Origin: a bacterium
GTDB lineage: Bacteria > 4484-113 > JAFGCY01
Direction of reading: 5' to 3'
DNA length: 64,000 nt
Assembly (NCBI GenBank): GCA_020849855.1
Contig: JADZFO010000021.1
Location: 1-64,000, forward strand
Positions 52,330-61,500 of the stretch are shown here, piece by piece. A model generated the notes under the pieces. That model was not told where the DNA came from and ran no database searches. It worked only from the letters and a program-made list of their open reading frames with translations. The position numbers were made by a program, and so were the translations under genes. The first letter of the stretch is position 1, and each line of letters starts with the position of its first letter.

Positions 52330-53910
52330 CTATTCACCTGCGGCATGCCTGCGAAGGTATGTGGTCAGGGCCTTGTTCCAGATAGCCTGTCTCTCGGATA
52401 GCCAGGCATGACTGAGCCACCAGTGCAGCAGAGGTGCCAGCAGAAGAAAGGACATGAGCCAGACATGCCAGGTTGGTGCGGCAACGCCGTGGCTGTTGGT
52501 CTGTCCAGCTTGCATCAGGACCATTACCGCAGCAATCAGCAGCCCAGCCGGGACTGCAAGCCAAGCCAGCCAGTGCCAGCGCCATAGAGGCCCGCGCTTG
52601 CCTAGATACCAGTCCAGGTTGTCAGATATCAAAGGTATGATGTCGCGTAGACCTCCTCTCTTGCTCTGGCGACGAACAAAGAAGCTAAGCACTGGCCGTA
52701 ACAAGGTTGGCGCGTGCTCCAGCGGCTCACTGCCACTAAGGCTTCCACTGGCAATTTCCAGCGCGATCGCAGAGCGCTGCAGGCGCTGATCCACAAGTCG
52801 CTGTTCCTGCACAAGCCTGTCACGCTTAAGGAGCCAAACTTTTAGGCTGGCGACGGCGAGGGCTGCGGCATAGATCAGGGCGGGCCAGCCGTGGATCGAG
52901 ACGGAGCTCAAAGCGAGCAGGGGTGGCAGAACAATGAGAGTGTCAACCGCTCCGGACCGCTGGATATTGCGCGGCATTGAGCTGAGTTCGATTTCATTGA
53001 TGATGAGCTTGGTATGGGCAATGCGTGCCCGGTCATAGGATGGCTCCCTGGCTGCGGGCACATCTGCCTGTACTGCGGCACCTTCCGTGGACTGGGCATC
53101 TTGCAGATGAGCGGCGGGTGCCGACTCACGCCACTCAGCTTCCAGATAATCCGCCAGTTTCTCTCCAAGCTCACCAGGTTGATTAAAGAGCATGGCCAGC
53201 ACACACAAGGTGTTAAACACGCCTGCGCCGAGTACCCAGGCCCAGCCCGTCGGCCACAGCGCGATAAAGGTAATCAGCAGCACTGGTCCAAGGAGGAGCA
53301 GGACGGCGGTCTGGCCAGCAGTCCAAAGGCTGGACTTCGATCCAGTCAGATACCAGATGTAGTTTCTGCAGACCCGTAGCAGTTGCCTTAATGGTGTTGT
53401 GTCCCGCTCCTCCATCCGGCGGCGCTCAGTGGCGCTCAACTGCTCAAGCAGCGGGTCGGCATACAATTCACCAAACTCAATGCGGTCTGCAAGGCCGCTG
53501 GCCTCAAGCCAGTCCTCCTGCTGCGAAGTGAGGCGGAGCTTAAGACCCAGCCGAAAGGACACGACACCGAGGATGTAGATCAAGGCAGGGCCTGCCAGGT
53601 TCGCCACCAACAGCCATGCAGCGGAGTGCGAGGTGGGCAGTGAGCCGTCATGGCTGATCTGGAGTGCCAGTGCAAGCCCCGCCAGCAAGCCCAGAGGCAA
53701 CAGCAGGGTCATCTGCTTACGAAGCCTGCTCATGCTGCTCTTGCTGAGCGAGCGCAACTCCGGTAGAACAGCAAGGTACTGCTCGCGGTAGTCGGAGTAT
53801 TCCCTCTCGAGCTGATGGGTCTTGCAGCTCTCAGGCTGCGCCGCACTGGCGTCAGAAGGCAGTCCAGTAGCTGTGGTAAGCACAGGTTGATGTCTTTCTT
53901 CGGGCACCAT
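52330..53910 (-). CDS. membrane protein with internally duplicated two-helix module, family A relative
   Basis: The start at 53910 (MVPEERHQP) has AAGGAGG nine bases upstream; an ATG at 53958 does not. The 526-residue protein has two copies of a module: a two-helix hairpin, then a charged domain, then a further hydrophobic segment that begins NYIWYLTGSKSSLWTAGQ in one copy and NLDWYLGKRGPLWRWHWL in the other. The hairpin-plus-domain layout recalls the three genes at 31380-34170, though sequence similarity is weak by eye. It begins 48 bases after the ABC permease gene and is probably in its operon. Function is unknown. Confidence 0.6.
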   Translation of the reverse strand: MVPEERHQPVLTTATGLPSDASAAQPESCKTHQLEREYSDYREQYLAVLPELRSLSKSSMSRLRKQMTLLLPLGLLAGLALALQISHDGSLPTSHSAAWLLVANLAGPALIYILGVVSFRLGLKLRLTSQQEDWLEASGLADRIEFGELYADPLLEQLSATERRRMEERDTTPLRQLLRVCRNYIWYLTGSKSSLWTAGQTAVLLLLGPVLLITFIALWPTGWAWVLGAGVFNTLCVLAMLFNQPGELGEKLADYLEAEWRESAPAAHLQDAQSTEGAAVQADVPAAREPSYDRARIAHTKLIINEIELSSMPRNIQRSGAVDTLIVLPPLLALSSVSIHGWPALIYAAALAVASLKVWLLKRDRLVQEQRLVDQRLQRSAIALEIASGSLSGSEPLEHAPTLLRPVLSFFVRRQSKRGGLRDIIPLISDNLDWYLGKRGPLWRWHWLAWLAVPAGLLIAAVMVLMQAGQTNSHGVAAPTWHVWLMSFLLLAPLLHWWLSHAWLSERQAIWNKALTTYLRRHAAGE

Positions 53911-53958
53911 TAACGCCTGCCTCCTTCTTATGGAGGATACAACACAAAAGGCCAGCAA

Positions 53959-55617
53959 CTACATCTCGCTTCTGAGGCTCTGGATAGGATCGACGCGGGC
54001 GGCGCGCCAGGCCGGGTATACGCCAAAACCGACGCCGACCAGCGCGGCGAAGGAGATCGCCAGCAGGATAGTCAGCGGGGCGATGTAGAAGTCCCAGTCG
54101 CTGTAGCGGCAGAACAGGGCCACGCCGATGACCCCCAGGACCACCCCCAGCACCGCGCCCATCATCGCCTGCACTGTGCTCTCGGTGACGAACTGCAGCA
54201 CGACGCTGCGCCGCGTCGCCCCCACCGCCCGGCGCAGGCCGATCTCGGCGCGGCGCTGCAGCACGCGGATCAGCATCACGTTCATGATCCCGATGCCGGC
54301 CACCAGCAGCGCGATTGAGCCGATGCCCCAGAGCACGGCGCGGAAGATCGAGAGCGTGGCATCCATCAGCTGGGTGGCCTGCTTGACCGTGAAGGTGCTG
54401 ACGGTCTCGTCAAGGCTCTCGCCCTCGGCCAGGCTGGCGGCCATCGAGGCGCGCAGCTGCTCCATCGCCTCCTGCTCCTTCAGCCCCTCGCGGTAACGCA
54501 CGATCATGCCCTGGATGCCGTCGTATTCGAAGAGCTGCTGCAGGGTGGAGAGAGGCATGAAGACGCGGTCGTCGACATCCTCGAAGCCGATGCGGCCGCG
54601 TTCCACCATGACGCCCACAATGGTGAAGGGCTCGCCCTTGATCAGGATCTGGCGGCCGACGGCCAGCTTGGGGTCAACCTGGATCTGCGAGTAGTCCAGG
54701 GCCTCGGGCTCGTCATACTCCTCACCTTCCACTGCCTCTTCAGCGCCTGCCGCAGCAGGGCTGTCTGCGCCCTCCGAGCCGCTGTCGGCAGCGGCCGGAT
54801 CTGAAGCGCTGTTGTCAGCAGCTTCGCCGGCGGGGTCCACCGCGCTGACGTCACTGCCATCAGCGGTGGCGCCGCGGCGCGGGCCGAAAAGGCTCTTGAG
54901 CGGAGTGGAGCCCAGGCAGACAACCTTTGCCCCGCTGGCCTGCTCCTCGGCTGTGATGAAGCGGCCGGCCACCACATGGGTGCCGCCGACGTTGACGAAC
55001 TCCGGCGTTACCCCGGCCAGGGTGGTGAAGTGCGAGCGCTCCACCGGTATTTCCGGCTCAGCCGGCACAGTGTCTTCTTCAGCGGGCTCCTCGGCTGTCT
55101 GCTCCGCGCTATCTGCCGCACTATCCGCCGCGCTGTCCGGCGCGGCTTCGCTGGCTTCATCGGCTGCGGCAGTCTCTTCAGGCGCCGACCTGGCGGCGCC
55201 TTCAGCACTGGCCGCAGGCTGCCAGCCGGCGGGCAGCAGGCCGGCGTTGCCGGGCAGGATCAGCATGGCCGCTACGCCGCCCTGCGGGCCCTTGTCCACC
55301 GCCGGGCTGCCCTTGAGGGCCTCATAGAGACCGCTGGGCAGATAGCCGTTGGTGTTGGCCGGCGAGAACATGGCGAAGGGGCCGCCGGACAGATCTATAT
55401 AAGGAGTGACGATGATCACCCGGGCCCCGAAGTCGTTGATCAGGCTCATGGTCTGACGGCGGCCAAGATCGGTCATGCTGATCAGCACGATGATGTTGGC
55501 GATGCCGATGCCCACGGCCAGGATGATCAGCAGGGTCTGCAGCCGGTAGCGCAGAGCCTGGGCCAGGGCGGAGCCGACGTAATACTGGAGCACGGCGGGA
55601 ATGATACCCGCAGGCAT
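53959..55617 (-). CDS. MacB/FtsX-type ABC transporter permease with acidic linkers
   Basis: The 552-residue protein has an N-terminal helix (TLLIILAVGIGIANIIVLISM), a long periplasmic domain and a C-terminal FtsX domain with three helices (IGSIALLVAGIGIMNVMLIRVLQRRAEIGLRRAVGAT...VYPAWRAARVDPIQSLRSE). Such permeases export or release lipoproteins, peptides or antibiotics with a partner ATPase, which is not adjacent here. Two very acidic Ala/Glu/Asp-rich stretches (about residues 140-190 and 250-310) interrupt the periplasmic domain and are unusual. A GTG at 55593, with TATCAT seven bases before it, is an alternative leaderless start that would shorten the protein by eight residues. Confidence 0.87.
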   Translation of the reverse strand: MPAGIIPAVLQYYVGSALAQALRYRLQTLLIILAVGIGIANIIVLISMTDLGRRQTMSLINDFGARVIIVTPYIDLSGGPFAMFSPANTNGYLPSGLYEALKGSPAVDKGPQGGVAAMLILPGNAGLLPAGWQPAASAEGAARSAPEETAAADEASEAAPDSAADSAADSAEQTAEEPAEEDTVPAEPEIPVERSHFTTLAGVTPEFVNVGGTHVVAGRFITAEEQASGAKVVCLGSTPLKSLFGPRRGATADGSDVSAVDPAGEAADNSASDPAAADSGSEGADSPAAAGAEEAVEGEEYDEPEALDYSQIQVDPKLAVGRQILIKGEPFTIVGVMVERGRIGFEDVDDRVFMPLSTLQQLFEYDGIQGMIVRYREGLKEQEAMEQLRASMAASLAEGESLDETVSTFTVKQATQLMDATLSIFRAVLWGIGSIALLVAGIGIMNVMLIRVLQRRAEIGLRRAVGATRRSVVLQFVTESTVQAMMGAVLGVVLGVIGVALFCRYSDWDFYIAPLTILLAISFAALVGVGFGVYPAWRAARVDPIQSLRSEM

Positions 55618-56221
55618 GGCCCCGGCCGGCGGCCGGCCGGCGGGTCCCTGGGCCTGAGTTGAATTGCTTTGCAGAAGATCTCCCTGCGGCCCGCCCGGTA
55701 TTTAACCTTGAGGCTCCAAATCGAACGTCATTTCGTTTCTGCACAGCACATTCTGAAGCGGGCCGGGGCAGCACTTTTAACCTTGAGGCCCTGAAATGCA
55801 CCTAAAACTGCTGATCTCCAATTCGTCAAACTCATGCTTTTAACCTGAGTGCTCCGAAAACTGCCTAAGAAGACTGTTTTCACTTTTGCATCGCAAAAGA
55901 ACTTAGCTCGCTCATCTTTTCACTCTCTTGTCTGACAGATTCAAAGCTGGCTTGCAGAACAGTGCAAGTCAAACCGGTAATGAAGCGGCTGGCCGCGCAA
56001 TGCAGCCTGGCCGGCGCAAGAGCATACCCGCGTTTAAGCGCTTTGGCTGGACCGGTTGTGATAACAGCGGCCTTTGTCATAACTGGGCCAGCCTGGACCG
56101 GGCGCGGACTTTGCGCGGCAGTCCCCCCTGCCATCCGGCTTTGAGGGGCGCAGGCCGGCGCCCCTGCGTCCAGGCGGGACGACAGGCCGAACGACACGCC
56201 GGGGCCGTGCCTGCCTGGCTC
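55618..56221. other. 604-base intergenic region with three degenerate direct repeats
   Basis: I find no supportable gene between the permease and the MmeI-like gene, which lie on the same strand. Three copies of a roughly 20-base sequence starting TTTAACCT(T)GAG lie at 55701, 55776 and 55839, spaced 75 and 63 bases. A hairpin with seven-base arms (GGGGCGC / GCGCCCC) at 56145-56164 lies downstream of the MmeI-like gene's stop and might contribute to termination. Composition falls below the window average around 55700-55940. Confidence 0.5.
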
Positions 56222-59200
56222 CTAGAGCCCGGCTGCGCTGAGGCGCTGGTTCAGTTCCAGCAGGCGGCGCAGGACTTCGTTCTCGTCGCGCCAGGTTTCT
56301 TCAGGCCAGCCATAGCAGGCACAGACAGCGGCATTGAGCTGCTCATGCAGCACCTGCAGTTCGGTCACCATGGCCTGATGCTCGGTCGTGAGTCCGCTCA
56401 GCGGCGTCTTGCCCTTGATCAGGTTGTAGAGCTTGGTCAGGCCGAGGTTCAGGGCCTTGCAGGCCGCCTGGCGCTTTTCATACAGCTCGCGGGCCACGGC
56501 GCTGACCCGCGCTGCCTGCGGCGTATCCGGCACCACGCGCGGGTTGTAGCTCAGCGCGTGCCCGTCCGAATGGAGCGCGGGACTGTGTCCCGTACTCTTC
56601 CCCTTTGCCCCTTCAACTGCTGCAGATGCAGCCTGCAAGTCGGCCTGTTTGCCGGCCTTCCTGGCGGATCGCGGCTTTGGCGCGGCCGCCTCCGCCGCAG
56701 AATACGGGACACTGTCCCGCGCTCCATCCTGAGCGCCATCTCCTGCAGCCAGCAGCAGCGGGAAGGGGAAGGTCTCGAAGATCGTCGTGTTGGTATAGCG
56801 CAGGTCGCCCTTCAGAGTTGACCCGCGGGCCCAGGCCCAGTACTCATGGATCGCCGATTGCAGGATGCCGAAGTGGTAATAGGAGTCGAGGGCTATTACT
56901 TCAATGAGATTGGAGCACAATGTATTGCGATCCAAGAATGCTGCTAGCACATGTGGCGAAACGTGGGGGACGACAACAAACCTATCCAGATTGCTAATTG
57001 CCATGCGCATCTGCATTACAGTCCTTCTGAACTTTGTCCACTCAGTTTTCTCTTTTTCGGTCTTTCTGTTATTCGCTATCTTCAGTGGATAGACATGTTC
57101 TCTCAGATACTTCAATACAGCAGGATACAGCTTATGCTGTTCTTCTGAAACAAATGTAAAGTCTATGATCCATCTAGTGGCTGATGCATCAATCGATCGG
57201 TTCAAATCTCTGCCGTCTATAAACGGCATAATGACATTTGCGGATTGTGCATCTTCGAGAAGTAGCCTCTCCCGCGTCTCTCTATCAATAATGAACTGCT
57301 CACAACCAGGTTCAATCCCTTTGAAGCAAAGCATCTCGTTTGCTCTGATTGCCTTAGCAGAGGACATGTCCGTGCCTGCGGAGAGTTGCGCCCCCAGACT
57401 AATGACAGCCGTTCCTGCAAGGATGAGCTGTCCGTCGAATTTGCTCGAAATCCAGTTAACGATGCTCACATGGACTGCAGCTTCTCCTGGCCAAGGATAA
57501 CTCTTCCATGCATCATGGATGGTTCCCCCAGCTTCAATGATCTTGTCAAGGCTGGCCTCACGGCTCTCATTCTGAGCGATGCTATTACTGCTTACAAAGC
57601 CCGCCCGCTCGCCCTTGCGCAGGGCAGCGATGGCTTTGGGATACCAGTAAGTCACGAGGTCGGCATTGCGATTGTTTGGAAAGGCTTTATGCAATTGATC
57701 AACATAGTCATCCCCGAGAGCAGCTCGCATCTTGTGTCTTCCCATAAACGGCGGATTCCCGATGATCGCCAATTCTCGGGGGTCATCTTTTTCGCGCGGG
57801 AACCAGTCAGTGAAAAGCGCGTCGGCGCAGATGATGTTGTCTTTCAGTGACTTCAGCGGCAGGATGGACTCGCCAAGGTCCAGCTCCTGATTGGCCAGAT
57901 GCTCGCCGATCCACAGCACCACCCGCGTCAGGGTGACGGCCCAGGGCTGGATGTCAATGCCGTGCAGGTTGGCGACGGTGAAGTAGGGCCCCGGAGGGCA
58001 GGAGCGGTACTCGCCCTTCTTGCGCCCGACCTTATAGCAGCGCTCCCACTCGTTCATCATGTAGCGCTCCAGGCGCTTCATTTCGCGGTAGGCGATATAC
58101 AGGAAGTTGCCACAGCCGCAGGCCGGGTCGAGGATGTGGTAATCCCGCAGCTTGTTAAGCAGGGCCATGAAGTCCTGATGGTTGCGGCAGGCGGCGATGC
58201 GCTCGCGCCAGGGCCGCACCACGGTGGGCTCCACCACCTTCATGATGTCCTCATGGCCGGTGAAGTGCGCGCCCAGCTCATGGCGCAGGTCGCGGTCCAG
58301 CGCCATCTCGAAGATGCTGCCGAAGACCTCCGCGCGCACCTCGCGCCAGTCAAAGCCCTTCGCCGCAGCGTGGAACTGGGTCAGCATGCCCCGCTCAAGC
58401 CGCACGGCGGGGTAGTTGCCGTCATAGAGCTCGCCGTTGACGAAGGGCACATCCGGGTTTGAGCGCTCGGCGGGGTCGGCGCGGTCGAAATCCATGAAGA
58501 GGGAGATGACCGGGGCGAGATCGTCAATCTTCAGGGCCTTGTCGATGGCCACGGTGAAGAGCTTGCTGGGGATCAGGCCGGAGTCTTCGGCGAACATGGC
58601 GAAGACGCATTCCAGCGCGAACTTGGTCAGGCGCTCGCGGACGGCCTCGCGCTCTCGCTCGGGGGCTTCATAGACCTTGGTCTGGATCACGCGGCCGATC
58701 TGGCCGGCAATCTCGCGGGTGACTTTCTCAGAGTGGCTGAGGACGCCGGCTTCCTGCCCGCGCAGGAAGAGCAGGGCATCCGGGTTATCCGGCAGCGCCT
58801 CAAGCTTCAGCGTGAAGAGCGGGTCGCGGGTGCCGCCCGCCTGCGCGGTGTCCCAGACCCAGATTTCCCGGAAATTGCAGAGCACGACATAGCGCGTCTG
58901 CATCGGGATCCAGTAACGGAAGACCTGCTCGACATGGTCGGCGAGCTTCTCATTTGGCCCTTTCATTTCCCAGATGCAGATCTCGGGAAGATAGAGGTCC
59001 ATCCGCTCCTGGGAGTACTCTTCCTTGCGGCCTTCTCCAAAGAGCCCGCCGTTGCTGGGCTTGCGGATCTTGAGCGGGTGCTGCTCAAAGACGCGGCCGG
59101 GGATGTATTCGACCTCATAGGCCTGCAGCAGATCTGCGCAGAAGCTTTGCGCCGAGCTCATCTCAGTCATCATGTGGTCGTGGATTCGATCCAGCCATTT

Positions 59201-59251
59201 GCGGCTGAAGCGCTGCAGGCGCTCAGGAAGGCTGAGGACATTTATGGCCAT
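56222..59251 (-). CDS. MmeI-type single-chain restriction-modification enzyme
   Basis: The 1009-residue protein combines nuclease and adenine methyltransferase in one chain. An N-terminal PD-(D/E)xK site reads D85-x9-E95-M-K97, the spacing known from MmeI. The methyltransferase has motif I DPACGCGNF (375-383) and motif IV NPPF (499-502). A target-recognition region and a helical C-terminus follow. MmeI itself is 919 residues, so this is somewhat longer; the extra part includes a low-complexity Ala/Pro/Lys linker near 845-905 that coincides with an inserted repeat. The central region (about 56870-57880) is visibly less GC-rich than the rest. TAAAAT at 59259-59264 lies seven bases before the ATG. 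No separate specificity or nuclease gene is present. Confidence 0.8.
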   Translation of the reverse strand: MAINVLSLPERLQRFSRKWLDRIHDHMMTEMSSAQSFCADLLQAYEVEYIPGRVFEQHPLKIRKPSNGGLFGEGRKEEYSQERMDLYLPEICIWEMKGPNEKLADHVEQVFRYWIPMQTRYVVLCNFREIWVWDTAQAGGTRDPLFTLKLEALPDNPDALLFLRGQEAGVLSHSEKVTREIAGQIGRVIQTKVYEAPEREREAVRERLTKFALECVFAMFAEDSGLIPSKLFTVAIDKALKIDDLAPVISLFMDFDRADPAERSNPDVPFVNGELYDGNYPAVRLERGMLTQFHAAAKGFDWREVRAEVFGSIFEMALDRDLRHELGAHFTGHEDIMKVVEPTVVRPWRERIAACRNHQDFMALLNKLRDYHILDPACGCGNFLYIAYREMKRLERYMMNEWERCYKVGRKKGEYRSCPPGPYFTVANLHGIDIQPWAVTLTRVVLWIGEHLANQELDLGESILPLKSLKDNIICADALFTDWFPREKDDPRELAIIGNPPFMGRHKMRAALGDDYVDQLHKAFPNNRNADLVTYWYPKAIAALRKGERAGFVSSNSIAQNESREASLDKIIEAGGTIHDAWKSYPWPGEAAVHVSIVNWISSKFDGQLILAGTAVISLGAQLSAGTDMSSAKAIRANEMLCFKGIEPGCEQFIIDRETRERLLLEDAQSANVIMPFIDGRDLNRSIDASATRWIIDFTFVSEEQHKLYPAVLKYLREHVYPLKIANNRKTEKEKTEWTKFRRTVMQMRMAISNLDRFVVVPHVSPHVLAAFLDRNTLCSNLIEVIALDSYYHFGILQSAIHEYWAWARGSTLKGDLRYTNTTIFETFPFPLLLAAGDGAQDGARDSVPYSAAEAAAPKPRSARKAGKQADLQAASAAVEGAKGKSTGHSPALHSDGHALSYNPRVVPDTPQAARVSAVARELYEKRQAACKALNLGLTKLYNLIKGKTPLSGLTTEHQAMVTELQVLHEQLNAAVCACYGWPEETWRDENEVLRRLLELNQRLSAAGL
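56570..56727. repeat. inverted repeat inside the MmeI-like gene
   Basis: Bases 56570-56598 and 56699-56727 are 29-base inverted copies with three mismatches. Each copy also contains a near-palindromic core (GGGACxxTGTCCC). The two arms enclose about 100 bases and together encode the low-complexity linker of the enzyme without breaking its frame. It looks like an insertion of a dispersed palindromic element. Confidence 0.7.
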
Positions 59252-59294
59252 TGGAGTAATTTTAGGCCAGACCAGCCTTCGCGTGGAGGTTGCA

Positions 59295-59339
59295 GGTCAA
59301 GACCCGCCCCAGCGAGAAGAAGGCGGGTCAAGACCCGCC
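59295..59339. repeat. direct repeat of GGTCAAGACCCGCC
   Basis: Two exact 14-base copies begin at 59295 and 59326. The second is part of an 18-base inverted repeat (GGCGGGTC-AA-GACCCGCC, 59322-59339). They sit between the divergent MmeI-like and thpR genes and resemble the GC-rich palindromes near asnS. Confidence 0.65.
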
Positions 59340-59362
59340 ACTACAAAGTAAAGGCACGAGGG

Positions 59363-59368
59363 TATAAT
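59363..59368 (+). promoter_or_regulatory. -10 box TATAAT upstream of thpR
   Basis: GGGTATAAT ends 40 bases before the thpR start. The -35 region overlaps the repeat-flanking sequence and has no good match to TTGACA. Confidence 0.45.
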
Positions 59369-59408
59369 CGCCTGAGGTGGGCGCCAAGTTTGCTGCAGGG
59401 GTGGGCCA

Positions 59409-60014
59409 ATGAGACCGCGCTATGACCCGCGCGTATTTCTGGCTCTGTGTTTCTCCCGCATCACGCAGGACAAGCTGGCCGCGCTGCAGCAGCAGCTGCG
59501 CCCCCAGCTCACCAACTGGCACTGGATCCCGCCCTATAACACCCACCTGACCCTGCGCTTCTTTGGCGAGGTCCAGGAGTCGGTGGTGGCGGATATTGAC
59601 GCCGGCTGCCGCGAGATCGCGCCGAAACTTTCGCCTTTCCAGTTCAACATCACCCGCATCGATTTCTTCGGCAAGCCCGAACACGCGCGGGTGCTGTTTG
59701 CCACCGGCGATATCACCTCCGGCATGCTGAGCCTGGTCAAGGCCCTGCAGGCGCGCTTCCCCGAGCAGGGTGAGGAGCAGCGCCGCGAGTTCCGCCCGCA
59801 TATCACCCTGGCCAAGGCGCGCAAGAGCATGGACTTCCGCGACGAAGCGAAGAACGCAAGGGTGCTGGCCCGCCTGCGCGACCAGGGCCCGCCCGAAGGC
59901 CTCGACCTGAACACCGTGCACCGCGAACTGGTGCTGATGGAGACGGTCTGGGTCGGCCGGGCGGTGGAGTACCAGTCCCGGGCGCGCTATCCCCTGGAGG
60001 CTGTGGAGCCTTAG
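59409..60014 (+). CDS. thpR: RNA 2',3'-cyclic phosphodiesterase
   Basis: The 201-residue protein belongs to the 2H phosphoesterase family (ThpR/LigT). The two HxTx motifs are HLTL (in NTHLTLRFFGEV, about residues 44-54) and HITL (in RPHITLAKAR, about 133-142). It would hydrolyse 2',3'-cyclic phosphates on RNA ends. GCAGGGGTGGG precedes the ATG. Its stop overlaps that of the convergent propeller gene by four bases (60011-60014). Confidence 0.93.
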   Translation: MRPRYDPRVFLALCFSRITQDKLAALQQQLRPQLTNWHWIPPYNTHLTLRFFGEVQESVVADIDAGCREIAPKLSPFQFNITRIDFFGKPEHARVLFATGDITSGMLSLVKALQARFPEQGEEQRREFRPHITLAKARKSMDFRDEAKNARVLARLRDQGPPEGLDLNTVHRELVLMETVWVGRAVEYQSRARYPLEAVEP

Positions 60015-61468
60015 CTCTGGCCCGGGCGCGTAAGCTGGTAGACCCGCAGCTCATTGGCCTGCCCGCCGACAACCAGCAGGCGGCCGTCCGGCCGCAGCTC
60101 ACAGCGCCGGCAATCGCCATCCACCAGGTAGCGCTTGGCGTTATAGAGGTTGAACTGCCAGAGCTGCTTCTCGCTGGCCTCGACCCGGTTAACCAGCAGG
60201 GCATAGCCGCTGTCGGGCAGCAGCTCAAGGTCCACCGGCTCGGAGTTCAGCAGCAGGGAGCCCTTCTGCTGTGAGGGTTCGCCGCCGCGCGGGGAGAACT
60301 TGATGTGGTAGGGCGCGGCGGCCTTCGGCGCGCTCTGGTAAGCCGCGGCGGAGCCCCAGGGCGCCTCGCCATAGAGCAGCAGGTTGCCCTGCTCGGGGCT
60401 GAACTCCCACTGCATGCGCTCAAGGTCAAAGCGGGCGATCCCCGGCCCGGCCTGGAACTGGCCGTTGTGAACCTCGGCGCTGACCGCGAAGCCCTGATGC
60501 TCCACGGCGCTGTTCCACCACATGGCGTGGATGAAGTTCAGGTCCGCCGGGCTGAGGCGCCAGAGCTGGCGGCCGGCCTGCAGGTCCAGGGCCAGCAGGC
60601 TGCAGTCCGAGCCTTCCCTGAAACCGTCATGGGCCAGGACCAGATAGCGGTCATCGGGGCTGAAAAGCAGGGTGCCGACCTGCATCCCGGCCGGCAGAGC
60701 GAGCTGGACGAGATGTACATCCGCCGGGCTGAGCGCAGCAAAGTCCGGCTGCGGCCAGCTTGCCGGCGCAGGTATGACAGCTGCATCAACAGGCGCAGAT
60801 CCCGGCTCGGCAGCACCCGCGGCTGCGTCCTGCACCGGCTTTCCTGAGGCGGCCAGAACGCCCAGCTCAAGCACGGCATTGTTGGCCTTCTTGGCTGCGG
60901 TCAGCGGCGGATCGGCCGGCGGGGGATCCGCGGCCGGCTGCGGCTGCGCCGCCGCAGCCATGTCCAGCGCCGGCGCCGGGACGCCCAGGCTGAGCAGGGC
61001 CAGCTGGCGCTGGCCGTTATCGGTGAACCACTGCAGGGCCAGGTAGTGTCCGCCGGGGCTGAGCTGCAGGCGCAGACGGTCATGCAGGGCCGGGGGGCAG
61101 ACCTGGGAGAGGATTTCGCTGGAAACCAGCACTTCACTTGCCGAGGGCTGCAGGCCGGCCTTGAGCAGCTCGGCGCCGCCGGGGCCAAGGCTGAGCACCA
61201 GCAGATGCTGGTCCCCCAGCCAGCAGGCATCCAGGGCCAGGCCGGAAGAAGGGGAGAAGCTGCTCTGGCGGCTGAAGCGCAGCTCGCCGGGCGGCGGTGC
61301 TTCAGGTTTAGGCTGGCGGGTGCGCGCAAGGGCGCTGGTGATTCCGGAGGGCAGGAGCAGAATCAGCACAAGGGCGATTAATGCCAGCGCAGACAGCGGC
61401 GGGCCAAAGCGCGGCGCAGGTCGGCCGGCACTGGCTTTGGGCCCGCCAAGATCAGAACTCACGGTCAC
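60011..61468 (-). CDS. membrane-anchored WD40/beta-propeller-like protein
   Basis: The 485-residue protein starts at GTG 61468. A membrane helix or signal (PLSALALIALVLILLLPSG) is near residues 25-45. The body alternates short beta repeats that read like propeller blades: GLALDACWLGDQHLLVLSLG, LSPGGHYLALQWF, FSPDDRYLVLAHDGF, LRPDGRLLVVGG. A Pro/Ala-rich spacer of about 80 residues (about 175-255) interrupts them. I recognise no enzymatic motif. It may be a secreted scaffold. acpP lies 33 bases upstream on the same strand. Confidence 0.6.
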   Translation of the reverse strand: MTVSSDLGGPKASAGRPAPRFGPPLSALALIALVLILLLPSGITSALARTRQPKPEAPPPGELRFSRQSSFSPSSGLALDACWLGDQHLLVLSLGPGGAELLKAGLQPSASEVLVSSEILSQVCPPALHDRLRLQLSPGGHYLALQWFTDNGQRQLALLSLGVPAPALDMAAAAQPQPAADPPPADPPLTAAKKANNAVLELGVLAASGKPVQDAAAGAAEPGSAPVDAAVIPAPASWPQPDFAALSPADVHLVQLALPAGMQVGTLLFSPDDRYLVLAHDGFREGSDCSLLALDLQAGRQLWRLSPADLNFIHAMWWNSAVEHQGFAVSAEVHNGQFQAGPGIARFDLERMQWEFSPEQGNLLLYGEAPWGSAAAYQSAPKAAAPYHIKFSPRGGEPSQQKGSLLLNSEPVDLELLPDSGYALLVNRVEASEKQLWQFNLYNAKRYLVDGDCRRCELRPDGRLLVVGGQANELRVYQLTRPGQS

Positions 61469-61500
61469 GAAGGGCTCCGGCCGTGGATGGAAGCGGGCTT

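Noticed and set aside
55880-56197. 105-codon open frame in the gap before the permease
   Set aside because: No start signal, no recognisable sequence, and it contains a hairpin; composition is not gene-like.
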